From: Vibrio caribbeanicus ATCC BAA-2122 | GTDB taxonomy: Bacteria; Pseudomonadota; Gammaproteobacteria; Enterobacterales; Vibrionaceae | NCBI RefSeq assembly: GCF_000165125.1 | Contig: NZ_AEIU01000111.1 | Coordinates: forward strand, 1-64,000 | DNA length: 64,000 bases | Direction of reading: 5' to 3' | Part shown: piece after piece, positions 1 through 10,021 of the stretch | Layout of the letters: every line of letters starts with the position of its first letter | How positions within the stretch are numbered: the first letter of the stretch is position 1 | Translations under genes and position numbers: made by a program | Notes under the pieces: generated by a model | What the model was told of the DNA's origin: nothing | What the model saw: the letters and a program-made list of their open reading frames with translations, nothing else | Database searches by the model: none

Positions 1-1160
1 GCGTCTTTAATGCTTTTTGCCGACTCTAGCTTTGGAAGTGGATTTCGAGAGCCTACCGCTTCCTCAATGGAACTAAAACCATCTGCTTCTAGTAACCTAA
101 CTAAGCCACGATTTATTTCGTTAATATTTTGTGGACCATCAAATATCATCGTACTTATCATGTGAAGCAAACTGGCACCAGAAGTAATCTTCTCGTAAGC
201 GTCTTTTGCAGAGAATACGCCACCAACACCAATAATGGTCAATTCACCTCGAGTACGGCGATAAACATGGCGAATGAGGTTAGTGGAAATCCTCTGCAAC
301 GGTAAACCACTCATTGCGCCTTTATGATAAGGAAGCTCTTCTTTTACATATTCTTGGTTAAATGCGGGCTTAGCTAAATTGGTTAGAACAACCCCATCCA
401 TCTTATGTTCGATACACTTATCAACAATAATGTCTATCTCGCTTAACTCTAAGTCAGCGGCAAGCTTAACGTAGATAGGTCTTCCTTCTACTCTAAATTC
501 ATTCACCGCAGTCAAAAGGGCATCTAAATTTTTAGGGTCAACGAAGGGTTCACCATCTTGCGTATTCGGACAACTGATATTGATCGTATAGTAATCACCA
601 ATATCTTTAAATAAAGACATAGTTTTTGTGTAGTCTTCTATAGACTCTTGCAAATCAAATTCGGGCGTAATATTTGATTTAGCTGCATTGATACCAACTT
701 TTAAGCGGCCAAAATTTACCCCTTGCAGTCGACTAGATATTTTTTCAGCCCCCTGATTATTTAGACCATACCAAACCAAAATAGATTTTGATTTAACCAT
801 TCTAAACAGCCTTTTCCCTGGATTTCCGGGACAAACTTCACCAGTAAAAGAGCCTAATTCAGCTAAACCAAAACCTATCGAAGGATAAATTTTTGTTAAC
901 TCACCATCTTTGTCAAAACCTGCGGAAAGTCCTACTGGGTTTCGATACTGCACACCGTCGACTTCTATCTTGAGTGCACTATGGTTGTAATCAAAGAATA
1001 AAGCCACCAACTTTTGGGTTAGCGCAGTAGAGCCTAGTAAGACTCCAACTCTTTTAAACATGTAATGCGCATCTTCTGGATCCATTAAAAAGATTAACGG
1101 ACGCACAGCACGATACAACACTCTCAGTAATAAATTCCTGATACCAATGAGGAAACTCAT
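1..1160 (-). CDS. Dihydroorotate dehydrogenase-like flavoprotein (PyrD family), 3' end cut by window
   Basis: The frame is open from the ATG at 1160 to the left edge (386 codons, no stop seen). The start follows a good ribosome site (AAGGAGAGAG). An N-terminal basic/hydrophobic helix region resembles the membrane-binding extension of class 2 (quinone-linked) enzymes, followed by the FMN-barrel motifs NPVGLSAGFDKDGELT and GVGGVFSAKDAYEKI. In class 2 enzymes the catalytic base is Ser (INISSPN in E. coli PyrD); here the motif reads INISCPN, with Cys as in class 1 enzymes. The protein is also longer than the 336 residues of E. coli PyrD, with a C-terminal extension. It may be a PyrD paralogue with another substrate or acceptor, so no symbol is given. 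It is transcribed away from the Fur-box gene. Confidence 0.8.
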   Translation of the reverse strand, partial: MSFLIGIRNLLLRVLYRAVRPLIFLMDPEDAHYMFKRVGVLLGSTALTQKLVALFFDYNHSALKIEVDGVQYRNPVGLSAGFDKDGELTKIYPSIGFGLAELGSFTGEVCPGNPGKRLFRMVKSKSILVWYGLNNQGAEKISSRLQGVNFGRLKVGINAAKSNITPEFDLQESIEDYTKTMSLFKDIGDYYTINISCPNTQDGEPFVDPKNLDALLTAVNEFRVEGRPIYVKLAADLELSEIDIIVDKCIEHKMDGVVLTNLAKPAFNQEYVKEELPYHKGAMSGLPLQRISTNLIRHVYRRTRGELTIIGVGGVFSAKDAYEKITSGASLLHMISTMIFDGPQNINEINRGLVRLLEADGFSSIEEAVGSRNPLPKLESAKSIKD

Positions 1161-1228
1161 CACTCTCTCCTTACTGTCAAATTATTCACAATGATTGTTC
1201 GGATATTTTCTATACCCAACCCACCAAT

Positions 1229-1247
1229 CTTAATGGTAATCATTCTC
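1229..1247. promoter_or_regulatory. Candidate Fur box
   Basis: The 19 bases match the classical Fur consensus GATAATGATAATCATTATC at 15 of 19 positions, with the core TAATCATT intact. It lies 45 bp upstream of the gene at 1292 and 69 bp from the divergent start at 1160, so either could be iron-repressed; the gene at 1292 is the more likely target. Confidence 0.6.
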
Positions 1248-1291
1248 ATTTTCATCTAGTATTTGATTATTGTGTGATTTGAGGTTGAGAT

Positions 1292-1939
1292 ATGAAACAG
1301 ATGATAAGTAGACTGATAAAACGAAAAGAGGCTGAAATCGTAGAATCTCTTCAAAGAAATGAGAGCTCCAAGACTGATTGGTTCCCATGCCAACACGTGT
1401 ACTATTTATTTGATACTTTGAAACTGCAATATGAAAGTGAAAACGGGCTAATAACGGCAGAGAGAGTCTCGACGCAAAATGTGGAAAAAATACTTGAAGC
1501 AATGACGTCTTCTCTTTGCCTCACGCCAAAGTACACTGCTGGTATTCCCTCATTGTGCTCTATTTCATTGTGTGGGGTCAGCTGGGAAGAAAGCCAATAT
1601 GGGAAGAGAGTGCGCGCGATTCCGGAAGCCGCAGTGTTTCGTTGTGAGAATATAAAAGCCAGCTCATCCGAAACACAGTTAAAGTGTGTCGGCTCAATAA
1701 CTTCACCAAACACTCGATTAGATAGAAGAACGGGGCTCTCGATTAAAAAAATTCATAACCTTTCTTTCGAGAAATTTATCGCAACACTAAGAGAACTTAA
1801 TAACAACGTTCCCTCAACTCACAGTCAGTCGATACAAGTCAATGCTGATAACTTTAGTTCACATTTCACTGATAGTGAGGATATCTCCTGTATCAGTGCA
1901 GTGAAACGCCTCTTTAATAATAAATTGCCCGTACAATGA
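1292..1939 (+). CDS. Hypothetical protein, 215 aa, probably iron-regulated
   Basis: I do not recognise a family. The protein has no signal peptide or membrane segment and contains seven or so cysteines (for example around residues 33, 76, 89, 94 and 118), spread rather than in a clear cluster. The ATG follows GAGGTTGAG at good spacing. It stands alone between a divergent DHODH-like gene and the convergent glnS, and a Fur-like box sits just upstream. Iron-responsive expression is therefore inferred from the box, not from the protein. The stop codon lies inside a hairpin shared with the end of glnS. Confidence 0.75.
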   Translation: MKQMISRLIKRKEAEIVESLQRNESSKTDWFPCQHVYYLFDTLKLQYESENGLITAERVSTQNVEKILEAMTSSLCLTPKYTAGIPSLCSISLCGVSWEESQYGKRVRAIPEAAVFRCENIKASSSETQLKCVGSITSPNTRLDRRTGLSIKKIHNLSFEKFIATLRELNNNVPSTHSQSIQVNADNFSSHFTDSEDISCISAVKRLFNNKLPVQ

Positions 1940-1947
1940 CGGGCAAT
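1924..1947. terminator. Convergent hairpin between the 215-aa gene and glnS
   Basis: A perfect 9-bp inverted repeat (ATTGCCCGT / ACGGGCAAT, 6-nt loop) overlaps the upstream gene's stop. T-rich sequence follows on the minus strand only, so it would mainly serve glnS. Confidence 0.55.
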
Positions 1948-1956
1948 GACGCTGTC

Positions 1957-3621
1957 TTAATTATCGATTTTTGCCCAAGTATCGCGCAAACCAACCGTAC
2001 GGTTAAACGTTAACATTCCGCCCGTCAATTTACTGTCTAGGCAAAAGTAACCGATGCGCTCAAATTGGTATCCAACTTCTGGTTCAGCGGTAGCAAGACT
2101 TGGTTCAACAAAGCCATTGACCACAACCAATGATTCAGGGTTAAGCATATGAGTAAAATCTGATTCCGCTGCTGGATTAGCTACCGTAAAGAGGCGATCG
2201 TAAAGCCTTAATTCCGCAGGCACACCTTTCGTGGCAGAAACCCAGTGGATCACACCTTTGACCTTACGCCCATCCTCAGGGTTTTTACCCAAGGTATCAG
2301 CATCATAGGAACAAATGATTGTCGTAATATTTCCATCTGCATCTTTTTCAATACGTTCGGCTTTGATCACGTAAGCACCACGCAAGCGAACTTCTTTTCC
2401 TAAAACAAGTCGCTTATATTTTTTATTTGCTTCCTCACGAAAATCATCACGCTCTATCCACAACTCTCGAGTAAATGGTACCTCCCGACTTCCCATTTCA
2501 GGTTTGTTAGGGTGATTAACCAGACTCAAACTCTCAACCTTGTCACTGTCATAATTTTCAATGATCACTTTTACAGGGTCGAGTACAGCCATTGCACGGG
2601 CTGCATTTTCGTTAAGATCATCGCGAATGCAAGATTCTAGCACACCCATCTCGATCATATTTTCTTGTTTGGTAACACCAATTCGTTTACAAAACTCTCT
2701 GATTGCCGCAGGTGTAAAGCCTCTTCTGCGAAGACCTGAGATAGTTGGCATACGAGGATCATCCCACCCGTCGACTAGGTTATCAACCACGAGTTGGTTG
2801 AGTTTTCTTTTCGACATCACTGTATATTCAAGGTTTAAACGACTGAACTCGTACTGGCGAGGTTGACAATCTATGGTGATATTATCCAAAACCCAATCAT
2901 ACAAGCGTCTGTTATCTTGGAATTCAAGTGTGCATAAGGAATGCGTGATTCCCTCTAACGCATCAGAGATACAGTGAGTAAAGTCATACATTGGGTAAAT
3001 GCACCACTTATCACCCGTCTGATGGTGCTCTGCAAATCTAACTCTATAAAGAACAGGGTCTCTCAAAACGATAAATGAAGAAGCAAGGTCAATCTTTGCT
3101 CTCAGGCAAGCTTCACCTTCCTTGAAACCTCCATCACGCATTTTTTTAAATAATTCGAGGTTTTCTTCAGCTGTACGATCACGATAAGGACTTGGTTTTC
3201 CGGGTTGTGTCAGAGTACCACGGTATTCTCGAATCTGTTCTGGGCTCAACTCTTCTACATAAGCGAGGCCTTTTTCAATAAGCTCGACAGCGTAGTCATA
3301 GAGCTTATCGAAATAGTTTGATGAGTAACACACCTCACCCTGCCACTCAAAACCAAGCCAGCTCACGTCATTTTTAATCGACTCAACATATTCCACATCT
3401 TCTTTTTCAGGGTTCGTATCATCAAAACGTAGATTACATTGTCCCTGATAGTCCTGAGCAATACCGAAGTTCAAGCAAATTGACTTAGCGTGACCAATGT
3501 GAAGATACCCATTCGGCTCCGGAGGGAATCGAGTGTGAACACTGGCATGTGTCCCATTCTCAAGGTCTTTATCAATAATTTGACGAATAAAATTCGACGG
3601 ACGAGCTTCAGCTTCACTCAT
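1957..3621 (-). CDS. glnS: Glutamine--tRNA ligase
   Basis: Cytoplasmic class I aminoacyl-tRNA synthetase charging tRNA-Gln. At 554 residues it has the usual length (E. coli 554). It carries the HIGH signature in PNGYLHIGH (HIGH at residues 41-44) and the KMSKS-type loop VMSKRKL near residue 270, followed by the anticodon-binding beta-barrel region. The [10 protein letters not shown] start is typical of the family. It is downstream of nagE on the same strand but separated by a strong terminator and 233 bp, so it is expected to have its own promoter. Confidence 0.97.
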   Translation of the reverse strand: MSEAEARPSNFIRQIIDKDLENGTHASVHTRFPPEPNGYLHIGHAKSICLNFGIAQDYQGQCNLRFDDTNPEKEDVEYVESIKNDVSWLGFEWQGEVCYSSNYFDKLYDYAVELIEKGLAYVEELSPEQIREYRGTLTQPGKPSPYRDRTAEENLELFKKMRDGGFKEGEACLRAKIDLASSFIVLRDPVLYRVRFAEHHQTGDKWCIYPMYDFTHCISDALEGITHSLCTLEFQDNRRLYDWVLDNITIDCQPRQYEFSRLNLEYTVMSKRKLNQLVVDNLVDGWDDPRMPTISGLRRRGFTPAAIREFCKRIGVTKQENMIEMGVLESCIRDDLNENAARAMAVLDPVKVIIENYDSDKVESLSLVNHPNKPEMGSREVPFTRELWIERDDFREEANKKYKRLVLGKEVRLRGAYVIKAERIEKDADGNITTIICSYDADTLGKNPEDGRKVKGVIHWVSATKGVPAELRLYDRLFTVANPAAESDFTHMLNPESLVVVNGFVEPSLATAEPEVGYQFERIGYFCLDSKLTGGMLTFNRTVGLRDTWAKIDN

Positions 3622-3810
3622 CTATAGCACCTCAATTTTTTAGTATTATCAGAGAAAATTACTGCTGAGCTCGTAATAAAAGCTCAACGCAAATATAACG
3701 TCATGATCCATGATTATTAGCCAAGACACAACTACAACAGCACTCTTATTAAAAAATATTCTGCTCCAATTGTTCTTATGAACGGAAATCATACAGTAAG
3801 CTTGGGACAT

Positions 3811-3838
3811 AAAAAAAAGCCTCCACTAGGGAGGCTTT
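3811..3838 (-). terminator. Rho-independent terminator of nagE
   Basis: A 9-bp stem (AAAGCCTCC / GGAGGCTTT) is followed on the minus strand by eight T. It lies 17 bp past the nagE stop. Confidence 0.85.
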
Positions 3839-3854
3839 ATTTATTATCACTTAA

Positions 3855-5429
3855 TCAGGGGAGTTTTACATCAGAGAGATCATCACTACTGCTGATATTT
3901 TTCATTTCTCCAGCGACTATCTCTGCCAAAGGCCCGAGAATAACCTGAAGATTGTTCTCACCAAGCTTTACTACACCTTTAGCACCTAGCTTTTTCAACG
4001 TCACCTCATCGGCAATAGAGCGATCCTTTAATGATAGACGTAGACGTGTGATACAGGCATCAATAGAGTTCAAGTTCTCATGACCGCCGAGAGCTTTAAG
4101 ATATTGACGAGCAACCTCTGTACTGCTGGTCTCTGCTGGCTCTACTTTTTTGTCAGTTTCGTCATCGTCCTCGCGACCGGGGGACTTGAGGTCAAAAGCA
4201 CGAATCGCAAAACTAAAGGTAAAGAAGTACAGGAACCCAAAGCCCAGACCAACAAGAAGAAGCACCAGTGGTTTGGTCGCTAGGCCATAATTTAGCAAGA
4301 AATCAATTAAGCCTGCCGAGAACGTAAAGCCATGTAGAGTACCGAGCATATTTGCAATAACAAGCGACAGGCCAGTGAATACAGCATGAATGGCATAAAG
4401 AGCTGGAGCTAGAAATACAAACATAAACTCTAGTGGCTCGGTGATACCTGTCAAAAAGGCAGTAAAGGCAACGGAGAATAATGCTCCCCCAACTTGGCTA
4501 CGCTTTTCAACAGGTGCAGCAAGGTACATAGCTAAAGCAGCACCAGGTAAACCAAACATCATGATTGGATAAAAGCCATTCATGAAGGTGCCTGCACTCT
4601 TATCACCACCGAAGAAACGATGCAGATCACCCGTCTTTATAGTCTCAGTCACCTCTTTGACTGTCGCTGTGATCTCTGGTGTTACCACATTATCAAATAT
4701 GAACGTGTGAGACTCACCAACGATGAGGGTCTTAGCAACAGCGGGGTCCACACAGAGCTGTTGAATATTAGGAAGTGCCTGTCCCGCTGCATTTGCACCA
4801 TACACGTAAATTTCCTGACACGATCCCATGCCGAACCAGAAAAATGAGTTTAGAACGTGATGTAATCCTACGGGGATAAGTGCACGGTTAAGTACACCGT
4901 AAATGAATTGACCGATAGACCCCGAGGTAGAAATGCCGTGGGCAAGCGCATCTAAACCGTGTTGTATAGTTGGCCAAACAAGACCTGATACAGCACCAGC
5001 AACAAGCGCGATTAGTCCAGCTACAATAGGGACAAAACGTTTGCCGGAGAAAAACGCCAGCCAATCTGGCAGACGAAATTCACTGAAAGCATTGTATGAA
5101 TGGCCTGCAATTATACCAGCTATGATACCGCCAAAGAATGACATGTTTATCGATGCATCTATCGTTGACGCTGTCGCAGTCAGGATAAAGTATGCTACGG
5201 CACCAGCAACCCCTGCAGCACCCTGGCCATCTTTTGATATACCAAGCGCAATACCTAGGCCAAATAAAAGTGGTAGATTAGAGAAGATAGAGTTACCAGC
5301 CTGTGCCATAAAAGCAATATCAAAAACGTCTGGTTGGCCAAGACGGAGCAGCAAGCCCGCAATCGGCAGAGTAGCAATTGGTAGCATAAGCGCTTTACCA
5401 AGCCTCTGCAGATATCCAAGAATATTCAC
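3855..5429 (-). CDS. nagE: PTS N-acetylglucosamine permease, EIICB
   Basis: Inner-membrane phosphotransferase permease that imports and phosphorylates N-acetylglucosamine. The first ~390 residues are an EIIC domain with about ten hydrophobic segments, including GITEPLEFMFVFLAP, the conserved substrate-site motif of the glucose/GlcNAc family. The C-terminus is an EIIB domain with the phospho-cysteine in NSIDACITRLRL (Cys about 459). At 524 residues it lacks the EIIA domain present in the longer E. coli NagE, so a separate EIIA-Glc must supply phosphate. It is divergent from nagA-nagC, and the shared 468-bp region carries a CRP site. The product GlcNAc-6-P is the substrate of NagA and the effector of NagC. 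Confidence 0.95.
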   Translation of the reverse strand: MNILGYLQRLGKALMLPIATLPIAGLLLRLGQPDVFDIAFMAQAGNSIFSNLPLLFGLGIALGISKDGQGAAGVAGAVAYFILTATASTIDASINMSFFGGIIAGIIAGHSYNAFSEFRLPDWLAFFSGKRFVPIVAGLIALVAGAVSGLVWPTIQHGLDALAHGISTSGSIGQFIYGVLNRALIPVGLHHVLNSFFWFGMGSCQEIYVYGANAAGQALPNIQQLCVDPAVAKTLIVGESHTFIFDNVVTPEITATVKEVTETIKTGDLHRFFGGDKSAGTFMNGFYPIMMFGLPGAALAMYLAAPVEKRSQVGGALFSVAFTAFLTGITEPLEFMFVFLAPALYAIHAVFTGLSLVIANMLGTLHGFTFSAGLIDFLLNYGLATKPLVLLLVGLGFGFLYFFTFSFAIRAFDLKSPGREDDDETDKKVEPAETSSTEVARQYLKALGGHENLNSIDACITRLRLSLKDRSIADEVTLKKLGAKGVVKLGENNLQVILGPLAEIVAGEMKNISSSDDLSDVKLP

Positions 5430-5897
5430 GTTACATTCCCCCTGTAAAATTTCTGTTCTTTTTTGAGATACTTATTTTTTTCACCCAATTTAGTCCTTGT
5501 CAGTTTATGTGAATAATTTTGCCCCACAAATTAAAACCTTACTAATTGTGATCATTATCACTAGAACATTACAGAAACATAGTTTTTTGCTAGCACGATC
5601 ATAAAACTTATTTTACAATAAAAAATATCTAACTGTATCGATGAACGATAAGAGCCAAGTAGATGAAAAAAGCATGTTCAATCTCAGAGATTCAAAGTGA
5701 GAATATTTAGAAATCTAATTAAGCCACTGTATTTAAATCACTAAAAACATCATAAAAATGTAATCAGTAATACGGTTTGTTATCTAGATACACCATAAAA
5801 ACTAATTGAGCTTTGCAAATAAAGTACAAATATTTTCTACTAGCACTTAAAAAAGTAACAAAAAGATAAAAAAATTAACTCATGAGGATAGTCAAAC
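5430..5897. promoter_or_regulatory. Divergent nagE / nagA control region
   Basis: AT-rich 468-bp intergenic region with no gene. It holds a clear CRP site (5547-5562). There are also AT-rich inverted repeats that could be NagC operators, for example around 5580-5626 (AGTTTT...AAAACT, and TTATTTTACAATAAA). NagC looping between divergent nagE and nagBA promoters is known in E. coli; use of the same arrangement here is inference. The NagC sites are not certain. Confidence 0.55.
5547..5562. promoter_or_regulatory. CRP-binding site
   Basis: TGTGA-N6-TCACT, one base from the consensus TGTGA-N6-TCACA, 118 bp from the nagE start. It fits catabolite control of a sugar PTS. Confidence 0.75.
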
Positions 5898-7034
5898 ATG
5901 TACGCTTTAACAAACTGCACCGTCTACACTGGTAATGATATCCTTTTTGATCACGCAGTCGTTGTTCACGATGGTAAGATAGAGGCTGTTGTTCCAGTCT
6001 CTACTTTGGACTCGAATATCGAAAAAATCGATTTAAAAGGAGCAAAACTCAGCCCAGGTTTTATCGATTTACAATTAAATGGGTGTGGTGGTGTGATGTT
6101 CAATGACAGCATTACCGCTGATACCATCCATGTTATGCACCAAGCTAACCTAAAATCAGGTTGTACGAGTTTTTTGCCTACCCTCATTACCTCTTCAGAT
6201 GAGAATATACGCCAAGCTGTTAAAGCTGCTGAAGATTATCACGCTAAATATCAAAATCATTCACTTGGCCTTCATTTAGAGGGGCCTTATTTGAATGTAG
6301 CGAAAAAGGGAATTCACAGCGTAGAGTATATTCGGCCATCTTCAGACCAAATGATCGATTTTATGTGTGAAAACGCACATCTCATTGCCAAAGTGACCTT
6401 AGCGCCAGAAAACAATGATCCTGAACATGTGAGACGATTGGTCGATGCTGGGATCGTAGTCTCCATCGGTCATACCGATGCTACATACAAACAAGCACGT
6501 GAAAGTTTCAACAATGGTATTTCTTTTGCAACTCACCTTTTTAACGCAATGACCAGTATTCAGGGACGAGAACCTGGTGTTGTAGGTGCAATTTATGATA
6601 CCTCTGACGTATACGCAGGAATCATCGTCGATGGTCTTCATGTAGATTATGCTAATGTCAGAATCGCACACAAAATAAAGGGAGATAAGTTAGTATTAGT
6701 GACCGATGCCACAGCTCCAGCAGGTGCCGATATAGATCACTTCCTTTTTGTTGGTAAAAAAGTATATTACCGAGATGGAATGTGTGTGGATGCAAACGGC
6801 ACACTTGGCGGCTCAGCCTTAACCATGATTGAAGCGGTAAAAAATACGGTTGAGCACACAGGCATTGCATTGGACGAGGCACTGAGAATGGCCACCCTTT
6901 ATCCAGCAAAAGCACTGGGTATTGAAACTAAGCTGGGACAAATTAAGCAAGGCATGATCGCTAACCTGACTATATTTGACCAAGACTTTACAGTTCAAGC
7001 GACGGTAGTTAACGGTAAATACGAGCAAAACTAA
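5898..7034 (+). CDS. nagA: N-acetylglucosamine-6-phosphate deacetylase
   Basis: Converts GlcNAc-6-P to glucosamine-6-P plus acetate in the cytoplasm. The length of 378 residues is normal for the amidohydrolase family. Visible motifs are [12 protein letters not shown] near residue 55, the metal-site HLEGPYL (Glu 128), IGHTDAT, THLFNAM and the catalytic-Asp segment VTDATAPAG. An AUG preceded by GAGGATAG is used. nagC begins 3 bp after its stop, so the two are one transcript. No nagB is present here; it is presumably elsewhere. Confidence 0.96.
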   Translation: MYALTNCTVYTGNDILFDHAVVVHDGKIEAVVPVSTLDSNIEKIDLKGAKLSPGFIDLQLNGCGGVMFNDSITADTIHVMHQANLKSGCTSFLPTLITSSDENIRQAVKAAEDYHAKYQNHSLGLHLEGPYLNVAKKGIHSVEYIRPSSDQMIDFMCENAHLIAKVTLAPENNDPEHVRRLVDAGIVVSIGHTDATYKQARESFNNGISFATHLFNAMTSIQGREPGVVGAIYDTSDVYAGIIVDGLHVDYANVRIAHKIKGDKLVLVTDATAPAGADIDHFLFVGKKVYYRDGMCVDANGTLGGSALTMIEAVKNTVEHTGIALDEALRMATLYPAKALGIETKLGQIKQGMIANLTIFDQDFTVQATVVNGKYEQN

Positions 7035-7036
7035 AA

Positions 7037-8251
7037 ATGACTGGTGGACAAATAGGCAACGTAGATTTAGTAAAACAACTAAATAGCGCTGCTGTTTACA
7101 GACTAATTGACCAACAAGGGCCCATATCAAGGATCCAAATTGCCGATGTCAGTCAATTGGCACCTGCAAGTGTCACAAAGATAACACGACAACTTCTTGA
7201 ACGTGGCTTTATTAAAGAAGTCGCACAACAAGCATCTACGGGCGGAAGACGCGCAATCTCTTTGACGACAGAAGTAGAGCCTTTTCATTCTATAGCGATT
7301 CGTGTTGGACGAGATTACCTCAAATTTAGTCTGTATCACTTGGGTGGAAGAGAGCTGACCTCGGAATACAGTGAGTTTTTTTATACAACACAAGAAGAAC
7401 TCGTCGATGGGTTAATGACTCAACTTCGAACATTTATAACCAAAAATCACCTGCTCATAAACCAGCTAATTGCAATTGGTATTATCCTTCCGGGTCTTGT
7501 CAATCCGGAAACGGGTGTGGTGGAGTACATGCCCAATGTTAAAATAGACAACCTTCATCTTTCAGAGCTAGTACACAATAACTTTCACGTTGAATGTTTT
7601 GTTGGTAATGATGTGAGAGGAATGGCTTTGGCTGAACATTACTTCGGCGCAAGTCAGGACTGCCAAGACTCTATACTCGTCAGTGTTCATCGTGGCACGG
7701 GAGCTGGTATTATCGTTAATGGCCAAGTGTTTCTCGGCTATAACAGAAATGTTGGAGAAATTGGTCACATACAAATCGATCCTCTCGGCGAACAGTGCCA
7801 ATGCGGAAATTTTGGTTGCCTCGAGACGGTTGCATCAAATCCAGCCATAGTTGACAGAGTCAATAAACTGCTTAATCAAGGCTACAAGTCGAGTTTGAGC
7901 GAACTTGAAACAATCAATATCAGTGACGTATGTGAACATGCAAATCTCGGTGATGAATTGGCCAAACAAAGCCTAGTTCGAGTTGGAGATCAATTGGGTA
8001 AAGCGATTGCAATCACGGTTAACCTATTCAATCCACAAAAAATTATCATTGCTGGTGATATTACGCAGTGTAAAGAGATCTTGTTCCCCGCTATTCTGCG
8101 TAACGTCCAAAACCAATCATTGCAGACCTTTCATTCTGATTTACCTATCGTATCTTCTCAGATTGAAGCTTATCCGACCCTTGGCGCGTTCTCTATGATT
8201 AAGCGTGCTATGCTGAACGGCGTTTTACTGCAAAAATTGCTTGAAGATTGA
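7037..8251 (+). CDS. nagC: ROK-family transcriptional repressor NagC
   Basis: GlcNAc-6-P-responsive repressor of amino-sugar genes. An N-terminal winged helix (residues ~15-80, PISRIQIADVSQLAPASV) precedes a ROK sugar-binding domain with the zinc motif CQCGNFGCLE and ROK signature residues GTGAGIIVNGQ. The length of 404 aa matches E. coli NagC (406). It is coupled to nagA with a 2-base gap. The next gene starts 81 bp later behind a hairpin and is functionally unrelated. Confidence 0.94.
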   Translation: MTGGQIGNVDLVKQLNSAAVYRLIDQQGPISRIQIADVSQLAPASVTKITRQLLERGFIKEVAQQASTGGRRAISLTTEVEPFHSIAIRVGRDYLKFSLYHLGGRELTSEYSEFFYTTQEELVDGLMTQLRTFITKNHLLINQLIAIGIILPGLVNPETGVVEYMPNVKIDNLHLSELVHNNFHVECFVGNDVRGMALAEHYFGASQDCQDSILVSVHRGTGAGIIVNGQVFLGYNRNVGEIGHIQIDPLGEQCQCGNFGCLETVASNPAIVDRVNKLLNQGYKSSLSELETINISDVCEHANLGDELAKQSLVRVGDQLGKAIAITVNLFNPQKIIIAGDITQCKEILFPAILRNVQNQSLQTFHSDLPIVSSQIEAYPTLGAFSMIKRAMLNGVLLQKLLED

Positions 8252-8282
8252 TTTATCGTCTTTTTTGATTTCCAAATTACGC

Positions 8283-8319
8283 TACTATAAGGGACTACAA
8301 TTGGTAGACCCTTATAGTA
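8283..8319. promoter_or_regulatory. Long inverted repeat just before the antiporter start
   Basis: An 11-bp perfect inverted repeat (TACTATAAGGG / CCCTTATAGTA) encloses 15 nt that can pair further (CTAC/GTAG). It ends 13 bp before the ATG at 8333 and has no T run after it. It could be a 5'-leader hairpin or an operator; a weak nagC terminator is less likely. Confidence 0.5.
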
Positions 8320-8332
8320 ACTCGGCAACAAT

Positions 8333-9916
8333 ATGGAACTCATCTTAATCTCTAGTGCTTTTTTAGCGGGATTCTTCGCCCTAAAGCTCGGCCTTCCACC
8401 TCTAGTGGGCTTTTTGTTTGCAGGCTTCACACTTCATGCTTTTGGTATCGAGTCCAATTCCACGATCATCACCTTAGCAGATCTAGGCGTCACCTTGATG
8501 CTATTCACCATCGGATTAAAGCTTGATTTAAAGACGCTACTGTCCAAAGAAATATGGGCTGGAGCAAGTATTCATAACTTACTCACCACCGGAACTTTTA
8601 CTCTTGTTCTCCTGCTACTAAAGTATCTCGGTATTAGCTCATTGGCTGCAATGCCGATAGAACAAATCGCTTTGCTCGGCTTTGCTCTCTCATTTTCAAG
8701 TACTGTCTTCGCAGTTAAAGCACTACAAGAAAAAGGAGAAATGAACGCTACTTACGGTAATATCGCTATCGGTATTCTAGTTATGCAGGATATTTTTGCG
8801 GTCATATTCCTAACAGCGTCGACAGGAAAACTCCCTGAATGGTATGCTATTTTCCTATTCATACTCCCCTTAATTCGACCTATTTTTTACAAGCTACTGG
8901 ATAGCGTTGGCCACGGTGAAATGCTGGTTTTACTTGGCATTTTTTTCGCATTAGTCACGGGAGCAGGACTCTTTAAAATTGTCGGAATGAAACCCGATTT
9001 AGGTGCCTTAATTTTAGGCATAATGTTAGCGAATCATCCCAAATCTTCTGAACTTTCCAAATCATTATTCAACCTAAAAGAGCTATTTCTAGTTTGCTTT
9101 TTCCTCAATATAGGGCTGTCGGCAGAACCTTCTTTAACCGGGTTTGCATTAGCTATTTTGTTCATATTGATGCTCCCACTAAAGGGGATACTTTACTTTG
9201 GTGTACTCAATAAATTTAAGTTTCGTATACGAACTTCTCTTCTCTCGTCACTCAGCCTTCTAAACTACAGTGAATTTGGTTTAATTGTGGCAGGTATTGC
9301 TTTTCAACTTGGTTGGATGAGTGGCGATATTCTTGTCGCTCTCGCAATAGCCGTCTCCATTTCTTTTGTTATCGCAGCGCCGCTAAATCGTCATGGACAC
9401 TTTCTGTACCAATACTCAGGTAAGTGGTTAAAAGAACATGCAGCGGAAAGTCTTAACCCAAGAGATCAACTTATCAATCCGGGCTCTGCACAAATATTGA
9501 TATTGGGTATGGGGAGAATTGGTAGTGGCGCTTATGAGGAGCTCAATAACGAACACGGAGATGTGTGCTTGGGGGTAGAGCTGCGCGATGAAGCGGTTAA
9601 TGAGCATATCAGTGCGGGTCGAAATGTGATTCGGGGTGACGCGACTGACCCTGACTTCTGGGAAAGGATACTGGATACAGAAAACGTAAAACTGGTGCTG
9701 CTGGCTATGCCTCATCACCAAGGAAACCAGATTGCATTAGAACAACTCAAAAGCCGCAGTTTTAACGGTCAGATTGCCGCTATTGCCGAATATCCTGATC
9801 AATTGCGCTCATTAAAGGAACAAGGTGTCGACGCAGCTTTTAATATATATAGCGAAGCAGGAAGTGGATTTGCGCGGAGTGTGTGCGAACAACTTGATGT
9901 ACCATTGTCAAAGTAA
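8333..9916 (+). CDS. CPA2-family cation:proton antiporter with RCK domain (YbaL/KefB-like)
   Basis: Membrane antiporter of 527 residues. Residues ~1-380 form about 12 hydrophobic segments of the Na+/H+ exchanger fold, with the conserved GLKLDLKTL and SFSSTVFAVK segments. The C-terminus (from ~395) is a TrkA-N/RCK nucleotide-binding domain with the Rossmann motif ILGMGRIGSGAYEEL and a following GDATDPD. Exact ion (K+ or Na+) cannot be read. It is monocistronic: nagC upstream, terminator downstream. Confidence 0.85.
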   Translation: MELILISSAFLAGFFALKLGLPPLVGFLFAGFTLHAFGIESNSTIITLADLGVTLMLFTIGLKLDLKTLLSKEIWAGASIHNLLTTGTFTLVLLLLKYLGISSLAAMPIEQIALLGFALSFSSTVFAVKALQEKGEMNATYGNIAIGILVMQDIFAVIFLTASTGKLPEWYAIFLFILPLIRPIFYKLLDSVGHGEMLVLLGIFFALVTGAGLFKIVGMKPDLGALILGIMLANHPKSSELSKSLFNLKELFLVCFFLNIGLSAEPSLTGFALAILFILMLPLKGILYFGVLNKFKFRIRTSLLSSLSLLNYSEFGLIVAGIAFQLGWMSGDILVALAIAVSISFVIAAPLNRHGHFLYQYSGKWLKEHAAESLNPRDQLINPGSAQILILGMGRIGSGAYEELNNEHGDVCLGVELRDEAVNEHISAGRNVIRGDATDPDFWERILDTENVKLVLLAMPHHQGNQIALEQLKSRSFNGQIAAIAEYPDQLRSLKEQGVDAAFNIYSEAGSGFARSVCEQLDVPLSK

Positions 9917-9994
9917 CGCTGAATATTACCTAATAACCACTTGATTAGATTGGTAAGAAAGCAGGACGAGCAGCCATTCCCCAATCAACTTAAT

Positions 9995-10021
9995 AGAAGA
10001 GAGGCCCATAGCCTCTCTTCT
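9995..10021 (+). terminator. Terminator stem interrupted by a MITE
   Basis: An 11-bp stem (AGAAGAGAGGC / GCCTCTCTTCT) 79 bp after the antiporter stop. The T run expected next to it is missing; instead the MITE-like repeat begins at the last stem base, and TTTTT follows the repeat at its far end (10287 on). Confidence 0.65.
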
